Shown: positions 31,684 through 41,745, counted from the stretch's first letter. The stretch: DNA of 64,000 nt from Vibrio maritimus (GCA_003263775.1 JYJJ01000056.1:1-64000); one strand, 5' to 3'. A program made the numbers and translations. Notes: a model not told the origin generated them from the letters alone.

Positions 31684-33036
31684 TTATGCAGCCGAGCCGA
31701 TGGCTGACTGTAAATCAATTCCTTGCTCGCGCATCGCGGCTAGCTTGTAGCGCAGTGCACGTGTGGTTACCCCAAGCGCATCCGCCGTTTTGGTGCGGTT
31801 ACCGCCAAATTGGCGCAACTTTTCGAGAATAAACTGGAACTCGGCCTGCTTTTTCACTTCCACATGCCCCATACCTTGTTTTCCCATCCCTTGATGGATA
31901 GCCGCGCTCGCCGCTGGCAGTTCGACTGGCAGCATCAAATCGTGCGCAGTGATGTAGTCGCCGTGGCGCATGACTAAGGCGCGCTGAATGACGTTTTCAA
32001 GCTCACGGATATTACCCGGCCAATGGTAGTGACACAGCGCTTGCTCGGCATCCGCCGATAAATGGCAATTGCTATGCTCTTTGTATTTATTGATGAAGAA
32101 TTGGCTGATCGGCAAAATGTCTTCTTTGCGATCGCGCAGTGGTGGCCAATGAAGTGGCAGCACATCTAGACGGTAATAGAGATCTTCTCGGAACTGACCT
32201 TTACGCACTTCCTCACGCAAGTCTTTGTTGGTCGCGGCAATCACTCGAATATCCAAAGCGATCGCTTTATGGCTGCCAACACGCTCAACCTCTCGCTCTT
32301 GAAGCACACGCAGTAACTTAGCTTGTACTGCTGGTGACATCTCACCAATTTCATCAAGCAAGATGGTGCCGCCATTGGCCTCTTCAAACTTACCCGATTG
32401 AGAGCCTGTCGCTCCGGTAAAGGCACCTTTAACGTGACCAAACAGCACGGCTTCGAGCATCGATTCTGGGATTGCCGCACAGTTCACCGCGACAAAAGGC
32501 TGATTGCTGCGTGGGGATTGATCGTGAACATAGCGAGCCAATACTTCTTTACCGGTACCCGATTCACCCGTAATCAATACGCTAGCGCTCGTGCAAGCGG
32601 CACGATGCGCCAGTTGCAATACTTGTTTACTGCGCCATGATTCCGCCACGATGTTTGCCATCGGTTTTTCCAGCGCTTCCACGCGCTGAATTAGGCTCAG
32701 TAGCTGCGCGCCTTCAAATGGTCGCAATAGGTAATCCGTCGCACCTGCTTTCATTGCTTCGGCCGCCAAGATCCCCTGGTCTTGTTCAACAATGGCAATC
32801 GCCACACCCGGATTGGATTTACGTTGATGACAAGCAATCCATTCACGAACACTCATGTCCGGCAGCGCTGAGCTGATTAAGCTGATGGTGGCTTTATCTT
32901 GGAGCAGTGCCGCACGCCCTGTTTTCACATGCGTCACGCTAAAGCCCTGCTCTGTCAGCAAGTCGATTATCGGCGCGGCATTGATGTCGCAAGGCTCAAC
33001 GAAGAGAATATCCTTATGCATTAGCTGAGTTGGCAT
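31684..33036 (-). CDS. lafK: LafK, sigma-54-dependent activator of lateral flagella
   Basis: A 450-residue NtrC-type activator. An N-terminal receiver-like domain (about 8-125) lacks the usual phosphorylated aspartate (serine 55 at that place) and has arginine instead of the conserved lysine in LLRPF. The central AAA+ domain has GESGTGKE (Walker A), GAFTGA (sigma-54 contact) and the FREDLYYRLDVLPL sensor, then a Fis-type helix-turn-helix with GGNRTKTADALGVTTRALRYKL. In V. parahaemolyticus LafK turns on the sigma-54 class of lateral genes. It sits between motY and fliE. Confidence 0.93.
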   Translation of the reverse strand: MPTQLMHKDILFVEPCDINAAPIIDLLTEQGFSVTHVKTGRAALLQDKATISLISSALPDMSVREWIACHQRKSNPGVAIAIVEQDQGILAAEAMKAGATDYLLRPFEGAQLLSLIQRVEALEKPMANIVAESWRSKQVLQLAHRAACTSASVLITGESGTGKEVLARYVHDQSPRSNQPFVAVNCAAIPESMLEAVLFGHVKGAFTGATGSQSGKFEEANGGTILLDEIGEMSPAVQAKLLRVLQEREVERVGSHKAIALDIRVIAATNKDLREEVRKGQFREDLYYRLDVLPLHWPPLRDRKEDILPISQFFINKYKEHSNCHLSADAEQALCHYHWPGNIRELENVIQRALVMRHGDYITAHDLMLPVELPAASAAIHQGMGKQGMGHVEVKKQAEFQFILEKLRQFGGNRTKTADALGVTTRALRYKLAAMREQGIDLQSAIGSAA

Positions 33037-34041
33037 TTATTGCACCTCTGTCTTCTGATCCATTGAAGACGCTGATTGTGAAGAATCGTGTCTGACTACG
33101 CGTACGGTGACGCGACGGTTTTTTGCTTGGCCAAATTCGGTATCGTTGGTGCTCACTGGGTAACGAGCGCCATGGGCACGGACTTCGATAAGCGACTTCG
33201 GTGCGCCAAGCTCCATCAAGGTACTGGCCACATCATCAGCTCGCACACGAGACATCTGTAAATTACTCGTGGTACTGCCTACATTGTCGGTATGACCATC
33301 GACCAGCACTTTAGACACGCTATGGTCTGCATTGAGGTAGCTCACTAGCGACTCCAAGGTACGACGCTGTTCGGTCGACACCACACGTTGGCCAAATTCA
33401 AAGTTCAGCACAACGTCGCGTGCTTGCTGATAGCTCATTTCTGGGAGCGCAATACGGCAGGCGTTGAATCGGACAAACGCAGACTCAATGCGAGTCGATG
33501 GCAATACGTAGGCGTCGCTGTGTGTATGAGCATCCGACATCGCGCTCACTCGAACCCAAGCAGCTTTGCTCATGGCACCGAGCAGTGGCTCAATGCCGAC
33601 ATCGAAGATCGCATAGCCCTTGGTGGTTTTTGCCGCTCTGTCGACCATACTGTGCAGTGCCGGTGTTTGCCAAGGCGCAGTCAGCTGAAATAGCTCGGCT
33701 TGTTGAATAGGTTTATTAGGTAAATAAAGAACAGCGGAAAGCGGATTATTTGGTTCCGCGTGGAAGTAAAACTTCCCCATATTATTTGGCAGTTGATGTT
33801 CAAGCTGACAGTCAAATTCACCTTCTTTGGCCTGCCAATTAACCAAATCCATAGGTATATTAACGTCAGCGCCAAATGAGAGGTTAGTCCCAAAAACAAA
33901 GCTGCTAGAAACAAGTAACACAAACAATTTATTAACAAGTTTAGTTTGGAACTGTATTTTACAATCCTTTGACCAAGAAAAACTGGTCGATAATAAAGGA
34001 ATTCTATTTTTCCCTGCCCGAGAATTCATATTGCCATCCAT
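33037..34041 (-). CDS. motY: MotY-like OmpA-domain protein of the lateral motor
   Basis: A periplasmic protein with an N-terminal hydrophobic signal region (about 37-57), a MotY-type N-terminal domain, and a C-terminal OmpA-like peptidoglycan-binding domain (VDGHTDNVGSTTSNLQMSRVR). MotY forms the T-ring that holds stators in Vibrio. The N-terminal extension before the signal segment is unusually long (about 36 residues), so the annotated start may be wrong. First gene of the leftward lafK block. Confidence 0.85.
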   Translation of the reverse strand: MDGNMNSRAGKNRIPLLSTSFSWSKDCKIQFQTKLVNKLFVLLVSSSFVFGTNLSFGADVNIPMDLVNWQAKEGEFDCQLEHQLPNNMGKFYFHAEPNNPLSAVLYLPNKPIQQAELFQLTAPWQTPALHSMVDRAAKTTKGYAIFDVGIEPLLGAMSKAAWVRVSAMSDAHTHSDAYVLPSTRIESAFVRFNACRIALPEMSYQQARDVVLNFEFGQRVVSTEQRRTLESLVSYLNADHSVSKVLVDGHTDNVGSTTSNLQMSRVRADDVASTLMELGAPKSLIEVRAHGARYPVSTNDTEFGQAKNRRVTVRVVRHDSSQSASSMDQKTEVQ

Positions 34042-34417
34042 CTAATGTTTATGTTGCTGACATATACAAACCTAGTGTCATATAAGCCACATCGCTTGAA
34101 AGACATCAACCAAGTGCTTATAAAACATAAATTTAGGTAAATTACTCATTCTGACACTGATAGCCCATGCGGTGTACAGGCTATTTATCTGGCGAATTAA
34201 ACGCCTAGATATAATTATTATTCGATTAAGCTACCTGCATTTATTTTATATTTAAAGATGGTTTATTAAGTGATAACAAACATATGAACCAAGTTCACAG
34301 ATTTACATTCAAGGGCTAAAAACAACTAAAAAAACCAGAGTAGACTGACGAAAAATGACATTGTTAGCGCCAATTAGCGTGTCATTTACAACAGGTAAAT
34401 CAGTCAAGAGATTTAAG
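34042..34417. promoter_or_regulatory. motY/fliM divergent regulatory region
   Basis: A strikingly A/T-rich gap between the two outward-facing flagellar operons. A sigma-54-like spacing exists at 34191-34206 (GG, ten bases, GC inside TGGCGAATTAAACGCC) but the -12 element is poor. No gene is convincing here except a possible 21-codon upstream extension of fliM. Confidence 0.4.
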
Positions 34418-35242
34418 ATGAATATGGATGAACAAATTGTAACCGAACCAGATTTGGTTCAAGCACTAAATGTTGAATTATTAGGCAAGCCTATTCATAT
34501 CATCAAAAATAAGCTTGAGTCGATTATTAATAGCTCACAGCAATATTTAACCAACGAACTTCAAGCTTGGTTAAAAACGCCTAGCATTCATGTCGAACTG
34601 ACTGACATTCAGCTCAGTACGCTAGGTGCAAATCTACTTGATAGTCGCAACTGCGCAGCGCAAAAGCACGCCACTCAAGGCGCGTTGTATGTCTCTGTTG
34701 AGCCCATGATGCTCATGAGACTCTCCGATGAATTCTACGGCGCAGGCATCGAGCGCAGCCAAGCGGAACTCACCAACAGCGATGTTCGTTTGCTTCAACG
34801 TATCAGCAAACATGTAGCAAGCTGGATTGCCCCAAATGACACTTGGCAAACGCAAGAACTCGAGACCCTAACCGGGATTGGCATTGTCGCCACCCTAACG
34901 ATTCAGATGCAAGATAAGCAGGCGCCCCTCACCATGGTGTTGGATAGCGATCTGATTCAGACCTTGGTCAGCGAGCTTGAGCTTACGGCCAACCCAGAGC
35001 TTGCCAGCGAATTCTGTCAGGCACTGCACACCACGCCAGTCAAATTGAATGTGCAACTTAGCAAGAATGTCATGCCACTGACCGAGGTTCTCGATCTCAA
35101 ACCAGACGACATTCTACCTATCGAATTACTTAACCACGCCCCAGTTAACATCGGCAAACAAACGCTGTTTACAGGTCGTGTCGCCGAACAAGACGGCCAA
35201 CTGGTACTGATTTTAAACGAAGATAAGGAAACCCACCGATGA
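34418..35242 (+). CDS. fliM: lateral flagellar motor switch protein FliM (short N-terminus)
   Basis: C-ring protein of the CheC/FliM fold. It has the YGAG loop (DEFYGAG) and a C-terminal SpoA domain. I start it at ATG 34418; an open extension begins at 34355. With either start the CheY-binding EIDALL-type segment of E. coli FliM is absent, and the protein has 274 or 295 residues rather than about 334. It overlaps fliN by four bases and leads the fliMNPQR-flhBA block. Confidence 0.85.
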   Translation: MNMDEQIVTEPDLVQALNVELLGKPIHIIKNKLESIINSSQQYLTNELQAWLKTPSIHVELTDIQLSTLGANLLDSRNCAAQKHATQGALYVSVEPMMLMRLSDEFYGAGIERSQAELTNSDVRLLQRISKHVASWIAPNDTWQTQELETLTGIGIVATLTIQMQDKQAPLTMVLDSDLIQTLVSELELTANPELASEFCQALHTTPVKLNVQLSKNVMPLTEVLDLKPDDILPIELLNHAPVNIGKQTLFTGRVAEQDGQLVLILNEDKETHR

Positions 35243-35610
35243 GCGAATCGCTAGATCAGACGGCTTTCGATAGCAACGATTTACAGTTCGATGATTTTGA
35301 ACTGGAAGATTTCGATACCGATACGCCGGTTGCTGCCGCGCCAAACACCGCGACACGCAATCTGGATTTTTTCAAAAACATTCCTGTTACCGTAACGCTG
35401 GAAGTCGCCAGCAAAGAGATTGCCCTTGGCGATCTAATGACGGCGGGAGAAGGCAGCATTATTGAGCTAGATAAGCTCAACGGCGAACCACTGGATGTGA
35501 AAGTGAATGGCTCTCTGATGGGACACGCGGAAGTTGTGGTCGTCAATGATAAGTATGGCCTACGCCTTATCGACGTGGTGGAATCCGCGCTCACCTCCAT
35601 GGGTAAGTAA
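35239..35610 (+). CDS. fliN: lateral flagellar motor switch protein FliN
   Basis: A 123-residue protein with an acidic N-terminus (DDFELEDFDTDTP) and a SpoA domain (FFKNIPVTVTLEVASKEIALGDL, LDVKVNG, GHAEVVVVNDKYGLRL). FliN forms the base of the C-ring and docks FliH. Confidence 0.95.
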   Translation: MSESLDQTAFDSNDLQFDDFELEDFDTDTPVAAAPNTATRNLDFFKNIPVTVTLEVASKEIALGDLMTAGEGSIIELDKLNGEPLDVKVNGSLMGHAEVVVVNDKYGLRLIDVVESALTSMGK

Positions 35611-35616
35611 CCGAGC

Positions 35617-36405
35617 ATGTTGAGCTTAAGCACTCAGACAATTCCTACACTGAGATGGCGCACACTCGCCTCGCTCTGTGTGGTTGGCGTGCTGCTATTA
35701 CTCAGTAGCCAGCCAGCTTGGGCTGAGAATGGACTGACTTTTTTGACTGTCAACGATGGTCAGTCGGAACAAGAGTACAGCGTTAAGCTGCAGATTTTGC
35801 TACTGATGACAGCGCTGAGCTTTTTGCCGGCGTTCTTGCTGATGGCCACCAGCTTCACGCGCATCATTGTTGTGCTGGCAATCTTGCGTCAAGCCCTCGG
35901 CTTGCAGCAAAGCCCGCCTAACCGAGTGCTAATTGGTATTGCCCTGTGTTTGAGTATTCTCATCATGCGCCCAGTCTGGAGCGATGTGTATGAGAATGCG
36001 TTTTTGCCCTACGACCAGGGTGAAATCACTTTGATGCAAGCGTTCTCAACCGCAGAAAAGCCGGTTCGTCACTTTATGTTGGCGCAGACCCAGCGTAACT
36101 CGCTGGAGCAAATGCTGCGCATTGCCAACGAGCCTGTTGATTCTGATGTGGAAGAAATCTCGTTTGCGATTGTGCTGCCTGCGTTTGTTATCAGTGAGCT
36201 AAAAACCGCATTTCAAATTGGTTTTATGCTGTTTATTCCTTTTTTGATCATCGACTTAGTGGTAGCAAGTGTCTTGATGGCCATGGGTATGATGATGCTG
36301 TCGCCACTGATTGTGTCACTGCCATTTAAGTTGGTGGTGTTCGTATTGGTCGATGGCTGGGCGATGACGGTAGGCACACTTTCTGCCAGTTTTAGTACCG
36401 GGTAA
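35617..36405 (+). CDS. fliP: lateral flagellar export gate protein FliP
   Basis: A 262-residue protein with a signal peptide ending near AWAEN, four membrane helices and the FliP signatures FLLMATSFTRIIVVLAILRQALG and PAFVISELKTAFQIGF. FliP5-FliQ4-FliR1 form the export gate. No fliO gene is present between fliN and fliP, as in other lateral systems. Confidence 0.95.
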   Translation: MLSLSTQTIPTLRWRTLASLCVVGVLLLLSSQPAWAENGLTFLTVNDGQSEQEYSVKLQILLLMTALSFLPAFLLMATSFTRIIVVLAILRQALGLQQSPPNRVLIGIALCLSILIMRPVWSDVYENAFLPYDQGEITLMQAFSTAEKPVRHFMLAQTQRNSLEQMLRIANEPVDSDVEEISFAIVLPAFVISELKTAFQIGFMLFIPFLIIDLVVASVLMAMGMMMLSPLIVSLPFKLVVFVLVDGWAMTVGTLSASFSTG

Positions 36406-36414
36406 GGACACGCT

Positions 36415-36684
36415 ATGACCCCAGAAATGACTGTCGCGCTGTTCTCTAACGCCGTTTGGCTCATCATCACGATGGTGATGGTACTCGTGGTACCCGGGCT
36501 CTTGGTTGGTTTAGTGATTGCGGTGTTTCAGGCCGCAACACAAATCCAAGAACAAACATTGAGCTTTCTCCCTAAGCTTTTGGCTACCTTGCTGATGGTG
36601 ATCTTCGCCGGTCACTGGATGCTGAGAAAACTGATGGAATTATTCGACTACTTGTTCCACAACATTCCAGGGATGATTGGTTGA
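36415..36684 (+). CDS. fliQ: lateral flagellar export gate protein FliQ
   Basis: An 89-residue protein of two membrane helices with the family pattern GLVIAVFQAATQIQEQTLSFLPK. Its TGA stop overlaps the fliR ATG. Confidence 0.95.
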   Translation: MTPEMTVALFSNAVWLIITMVMVLVVPGLLVGLVIAVFQAATQIQEQTLSFLPKLLATLLMVIFAGHWMLRKLMELFDYLFHNIPGMIG

Positions 36685-37459
36685 TGCAAATTACGTTCGC
36701 CGAAATTTCACAATGGCTCGGCCAATTATGGTGGCCCTTTTTCAGGATTGGGGCCGCTTTTTTGGCCATGCCATTTTTCGGCGACGCGTTAATTCCGGTT
36801 TGGGTACGAGCGCTGCTCGCCCTATCGATTGTGGTGATCACCGCACCACTGATGCCAGCGATGCCCACTGTCGACTTATTTTCGATGACGTCGCTGTTTC
36901 TCGCCTTTGAGCAAGCCATGTGGGGCGTGTTCTTCGGCTTATCCTGCATCTGTTTTTCAATATCTTCACCATGCTGGGACAGATAGTGTCACTGCAAATG
37001 GGTCTCGGCATGGCCATTATGAACGATCCGGTCAATGGTCTATCGGTCGCCATTCTCGGTCGCATCTTTTTGCTGCTCTGTACCTTGCTGTTTCTGGCGC
37101 TTGAAGGACATCTGCTAGTCATCGACATTCTGGTGCAAAGCTTTGTCGTTTGGCCGGTAGGTTCAGGGTTATCGGTGTTCTCACTCGATAGTTTGGTCTC
37201 GCTATTTGGCTGGATGTTCGCGTCAGCTTTGGCACTGGCGCTACCGGCGATTGTGTCTATGCTGCTTGCCAACATCAGTTTTGGTGTGATGAACCGCGCC
37301 GCACCAAGTTTGAACGTCTACGCGCTTGGCTTTCCTATGACCATGCTACTGGGTCTATTTAGTATTTTGATCACGGTGAGCGGTATCCCAAGTCGCTATA
37401 CCGCGCTGGTGCACGAGACGCTGTCTTACCTCAACCTGTTTATGGTGGGCGGCGCATGA
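36684..37459 (+). CDS. fliR: lateral flagellar export gate protein FliR, frameshifted
   Basis: Gate component with about six membrane helices. The start ATG 36684 overlaps the fliQ stop. One A is missing near 36941 (the join reads GVFFGLILHLFFNIF), so the protein appears in two frames; restored length is about 258 residues, including the conserved LGQIVSLQMGLGMAIMNDP. It overlaps flhB by four bases. Confidence 0.9.
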
Positions 37460-38581
37460 GTGAGCAGTCGAGTCAGGACAAAACCGAGAAAGCCTCGCCC
37501 CAGAAAGTCAAAAAGGCGAGGCAAGAAGGCCAAATACCCCGCGCCAAAGAATTCACTACAGCCGTGCTGTTTTTGATTGTGGCGATGTTTTTCTACAGCC
37601 AACTGCATTGGATTTGGGAGCACATCTCTGGGGTGTTTCACTTCAATATGTCGCTAACGCGCCACGATTTAGAAAACCCGCAACAAATGTTGGAACAGCT
37701 TGGGCAAAGTCTGGCGATCATCATTGAGCTGCTGCTACCGCTGTTTGCCGTCATCATTATTGCCTCCGTTGGCAGCAGTCTAATTTTAGGCGGTTGGATG
37801 TTTCGACCTGCCAATATTCAGCCAAAGCTGAGTAAGCTCAATCCGTTATCTGGCATCAAGCGCATGTTCTCTTCGCGCTCTGTGGTTGAGCTCATTAAGT
37901 CCTCTCTCAAAGTCGCGGTGATTTTTGCTCTGCTTTACACCTATCTCGACAGCAACTTTTCACAGTTGCTCGGGATGCAAAAGCTGACATTGAATCAGGC
38001 ATTACCCTAGTTATGACCATCTTGTTTGAAGGCTTGCTCCTGATGGGTGTAGCCCTGCTGATTTTCGGGGTGATTGATATCCCCTACCAGCGTTACGAGC
38101 ACCTAAAGCAGCTCAAAATGACCAAGCAAGAGCTCAAAGAAGAGTACAAGAACAACGAAGGCCGCCCCGAGGTGAAACAGCGCATTCGCCAAATCCAACA
38201 GCAGTTCGCTCGTCGCAAGATCGACCAAGCAGTGCCAAAAGCCGATGTGGTGATCACAACCCGACTCACTACGCGGTCGCTCTCAAGTACGACACTGATT
38301 TATCAGAAGCGCCATTTGTGGTCGCCAAAGGCATCGATGAAACTGCGATGCACATTCAACGCATTGCCAGAGAAAACAACGTGGAGGTGCTTAACTCACC
38401 GCCACTCACCCGTGCTATTTACCATACCACTGCGATAGAACAAGCCATACCTAGCCAACTCTATATCGCCGTGGCACACATACTGACCTACGTCATGCAG
38501 CTCAAAGCATTTCGTCGCGGCAGCGGTAAAAAACCGATGCCGCTACCGTCGTTTACTATCCCTAAGCACTTGCAGCATTAA
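37456..38581 (+). CDS. flhB: lateral flagellar export switch protein FlhB, two frameshifts
   Basis: Substrate-specificity switch of the export gate. The N-terminal four-helix membrane part is intact to about residue 183, a missing C near 38007 moves the middle to a second frame, and another missing C near 38256 moves the cytoplasmic end to a third. The second break lies exactly at the autocleavage site: restored sequence reads VVITNPTHYAVALKYD. Restored length is about 375 residues. Both events fit the error pattern across the window. Confidence 0.9.
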
Positions 38582-38617
38582 TCTGCTTAGCGCACTCGAA
38601 ACAACAAAGGAACACAT

Positions 38618-40711
38618 ATGTTGAATCGTCTTCATCAACTTAGACGCTCAGGAAAAGGATACATCGGCATTCCCATTGTTCTGCTGATGATTTTGGCCAT
38701 GGTGATTTTGCCATTGCCACCTTTGTTGCTGGATGCGCTGTTTACTTTCAACATCGTATTGGCAATTTTGGTGCTGCTTGTCAGTACCACGGCGAAACGT
38801 CCACTCGACTTCTCGGTGTTCCCGACCATCTTGCTGATCGCTACTTTAATGCGTTTGACGCTCAACGTGGCCTCAACCCGTATTGTCTTGCTTGAGGGTC
38901 ACAATGGTGGCGATGCCGCGGGTAAGGTGATTCAAGCGTTTGGTGAAGTGGTGATCGGCGGCAACTATGTGGTCGGTATGGTGATTTTCGTCATCTTGAT
39001 GATCATTAACTTTGTGGTGATCACCAAAGGTGGTGAGCGTATTTCTGAGGTATCGGCACGCTTTACCCTTGATGCCCTGCCGGGTAAACAGATGGCGATC
39101 GATGCGGACTTGAACGCGGGTCTTATCGACCAAGAGGCCGCACGTACCCGACGTAAAGAAGTGGCCAACGAAGCCGATTTCCACGGTTCGATGGATGGTG
39201 CGTCCAAGTTTGTGCGCGGCGATGCGGTAGCGGGTTTGATGATCCTGTTCATCAACATCATTGGCGGTATCAGCATTGGTGTCTTTGAACACGGACTGCC
39301 AGCATCAGAAGCGTTTAAAACCTACGCCCTGCTGACCATCGGTGATGGCTTGGTAGCACAAATCCCATCGCTGCTACTTGCGACCGCAGCTGCCATTATT
39401 GTGACGCGCATTAATGATAGCGACAGCGACATGGCCGACACCATGCAAAAGCAGCTGTTGGCAACACCCGCGACGCTGTACACCGTTTCGGCGATCATGC
39501 TGATTATTGGCCTTGTTCCTGGCATGCCTCACCTGGCCTTTTTTACCTTCGCCGCCGTTTTAGCCTTTGCGGGCTGGAAGCAATCCAAAGCACCTAGTGA
39601 TGATCCGCAGCTAGACGAAGTCGAAGCCATCAGTCATGCGATGCAAAACGACAATGAACTGCCGCTCTCTTGGGATGATATTCCCCATGTGCAAAGTTTG
39701 TCGCTCGCGCTCGGTTATCGTCTGGTACACCTGGTGAACAAAGAGCAAGGCGCGCCAGTGCTGCAGCGTATTCGCGGGGTAAGAAAAAACCTTTCAGAGC
39801 AAGTGGGCTTTTTGCTGCCAGAAGTCCGCATTCGCGACAACCTAAGCCTAAAACCCAACCAGTACACCATTGCACTTAACGGTGAGATCATCGAAGAAGG
39901 CTTTATCGAGCCAGACCGTCTAATGGCAATCGCTGTGGGCGAAACCTATGGCGAAGTCGACGGTATCTTAGGTAGTGATCCTGCTTATCACCTGCCTGCG
40001 GTTTGGATTGAGCACAACGACAAAGCCAAAGCGCTCAACATGGGTTATCAAGTGGTGGACGACGCCACCGTGATTGCGACCCACATCAGCAAAGTGATGA
40101 AGTCTCATCTAGCGGAGCTATTTACTCACGACGATGTCGACGCGATGAACCTGCGTTTAACCCAACAAGCGCCCAAGCTTGCCGAAGCACTCGGTGCAGC
40201 TTTAAACCCAGCACAGCAGTTAAAGGTGTACAGGCAACTGCTGCTCGATCAGGTGCCGCTAAAAGACATTCGCACCATTGCCAACACCATGTTGGAGTCG
40301 GCAGAGAATACCAAAGAGCCGATCCTGCTTGCCTCGGACGTGCGTTGTGCATTGCGCCGCACTCTGGTTAACCTCGTCGCAGGCCAGCGCAAAGAGCTCA
40401 ACGTATACGCCCTTTCCGATGAGTTAGAACAAATGCTTATGCAATCACTGCATCAAGCGCAAGCGAATGGTAACGTGATTCTGGATAGCTTCCCGATTGA
40501 ACCGAATATTTTGAGTCAGTTCCAACAGAATCTGCCTCTAATACAACAGCAGCTAAAGCAGCAAGGATTGGCACCAATACTCTTGGTGATGCCGCAGCTA
40601 AGGCCGCTGATTGCGCGCTATGCCCGCACCTTCTCACAGGGATTGGCCGTGTTGTCATACAACGAAATCCCTGAAAGCAAACAAATCAACGTGGTAGGAA
40701 ACCTTGGATAA
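38618..40711 (+). CDS. flhA: lateral flagellar export gate protein FlhA
   Basis: A 697-residue protein with eight N-terminal membrane helices, the conserved cytoplasmic loop (FHGSMDGASKFVRGDAVAG in parts) after helix 4, and a large cytoplasmic domain that forms the export platform for chaperone-substrate complexes. Intact reading frame. Its end overlaps the next gene by eight bases, indicating translational coupling with the EAL-like protein. Confidence 0.96.
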   Translation: MLNRLHQLRRSGKGYIGIPIVLLMILAMVILPLPPLLLDALFTFNIVLAILVLLVSTTAKRPLDFSVFPTILLIATLMRLTLNVASTRIVLLEGHNGGDAAGKVIQAFGEVVIGGNYVVGMVIFVILMIINFVVITKGGERISEVSARFTLDALPGKQMAIDADLNAGLIDQEAARTRRKEVANEADFHGSMDGASKFVRGDAVAGLMILFINIIGGISIGVFEHGLPASEAFKTYALLTIGDGLVAQIPSLLLATAAAIIVTRINDSDSDMADTMQKQLLATPATLYTVSAIMLIIGLVPGMPHLAFFTFAAVLAFAGWKQSKAPSDDPQLDEVEAISHAMQNDNELPLSWDDIPHVQSLSLALGYRLVHLVNKEQGAPVLQRIRGVRKNLSEQVGFLLPEVRIRDNLSLKPNQYTIALNGEIIEEGFIEPDRLMAIAVGETYGEVDGILGSDPAYHLPAVWIEHNDKAKALNMGYQVVDDATVIATHISKVMKSHLAELFTHDDVDAMNLRLTQQAPKLAEALGAALNPAQQLKVYRQLLLDQVPLKDIRTIANTMLESAENTKEPILLASDVRCALRRTLVNLVAGQRKELNVYALSDELEQMLMQSLHQAQANGNVILDSFPIEPNILSQFQQNLPLIQQQLKQQGLAPILLVMPQLRPLIARYARTFSQGLAVLSYNEIPESKQINVVGNLG

Positions 40712-41723
40712 TTTAAGTAGCTATAGGGCCCAGTTCCTCTTCGTGCTGCGCATGATAGAGGACAATGCGGTCACCGACGACGATCATAAACTTGCCGAGC
40801 TCATGGCCGCCGATGAGGTGTGTCATGCGTGCCAACCTATTCGGTATTGCAGCAGTGACGAAATAGAGTATCAATACATCACCTTGCGTTATGGTGACAA
40901 GAAAGACCTTAGCGTTTTCGCACTCGACATATCCGATACAGTGCGCGCGGCGCTCGACCTGTTCGCCTTATATCTGGCGGTTAGACAAACTCAATTTGAG
41001 CTCGAGACCTTTCACCCGGATCTACTCAACAACTTAGTGTTTTCCATGAACGCCTGCACCTTGCTGCGTCCAGAAGGAAAACACTTTATCGACCAGCTAG
41101 GCCAACACTTCAAACAGCCGATGTCGATGTTGATCCCGAGCCTATACCTCACACCAGGTGAAGCCAGCAATCCTGCCACAAAAGCCATGCTGGAGCGACT
41201 TGAAGATCGCTTCCACAAAGTTTGTTTTGATGTGCACTTACCTATCACTGATTTAGAGTACCTAACGCCGTTTGACCCACAAACGATAAAGATCTCTAAT
41301 TCACTCGATAGCCAAGATGAAAAGCGCGCGCTACTGCCAGTGATCCGCTACATCAAGCGCCGCAAAGCGACCTTAGTGGCCGGTCGCGTCACCAGCCAAA
41401 ATACCTTGTCGCAATATAAGATGCTTGGCGCCAAATACTATTTTGGCTATGTATCCGACGTGCCTATTCCCGTGCACTTCAAAGGCTTTGAAGACCCCAA
41501 AGCAGAGATGCGTAAAAAACAGCGTGAGCGCGCCAAGGCCGAACAGTTCGCCGATCAACAAATCGAAGCCCAAAACCAACTCGCGCAAGAACAAGCCGAA
41601 CGCGACCAACAACAAGCGCTGCTTGATGCCAGCATCGACAATATGTATCAGTCGGCAAAGACCGAGTTTGTGGATGAAGAGATTGAGGCGATTGTTAGAC
41701 AGGTAGAAGAAAAGAATGGATAA
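40704..41723 (+). CDS. degenerate EAL-domain protein of the lateral flagellar operon
   Basis: A 339-residue protein with the outline of an EAL (c-di-GMP phosphodiesterase) domain and no catalytic residues. QPI at 44-46 is kept, but the EAL triplet is QYI (57-59 in EYQYITLRY). The DDFGTG loop is FDVHLPITDLEYL (175-187), the AEGVE motif is AGRVT (226-230) and QGY is FGY (247-249); IKIS (195-198) keeps the lysine of IKID. An acidic, Q-rich coiled coil of about 70 residues follows. It overlaps flhA by eight bases and precedes lafA. By analogy with enzymatically dead EAL proteins, a regulatory or c-di-GMP-binding role is inferred; it cannot be a phosphodiesterase. Confidence 0.75.
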   Translation: MDNLSSYRAQFLFVLRMIEDNAVTDDDHKLAELMAADEVCHACQPIRYCSSDEIEYQYITLRYGDKKDLSVFALDISDTVRAALDLFALYLAVRQTQFELETFHPDLLNNLVFSMNACTLLRPEGKHFIDQLGQHFKQPMSMLIPSLYLTPGEASNPATKAMLERLEDRFHKVCFDVHLPITDLEYLTPFDPQTIKISNSLDSQDEKRALLPVIRYIKRRKATLVAGRVTSQNTLSQYKMLGAKYYFGYVSDVPIPVHFKGFEDPKAEMRKKQRERAKAEQFADQQIEAQNQLAQEQAERDQQQALLDASIDNMYQSAKTEFVDEEIEAIVRQVEEKNG

Positions 41724-41745
41724 AGACGGGTAAGAGCGGCCCTAG

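Noticed and set aside
34191..34206. Sigma-54 promoter for fliM
   Set aside because: The spacing fits but the -12 element is poor and the motif is a palindrome that fits equally on both strands.
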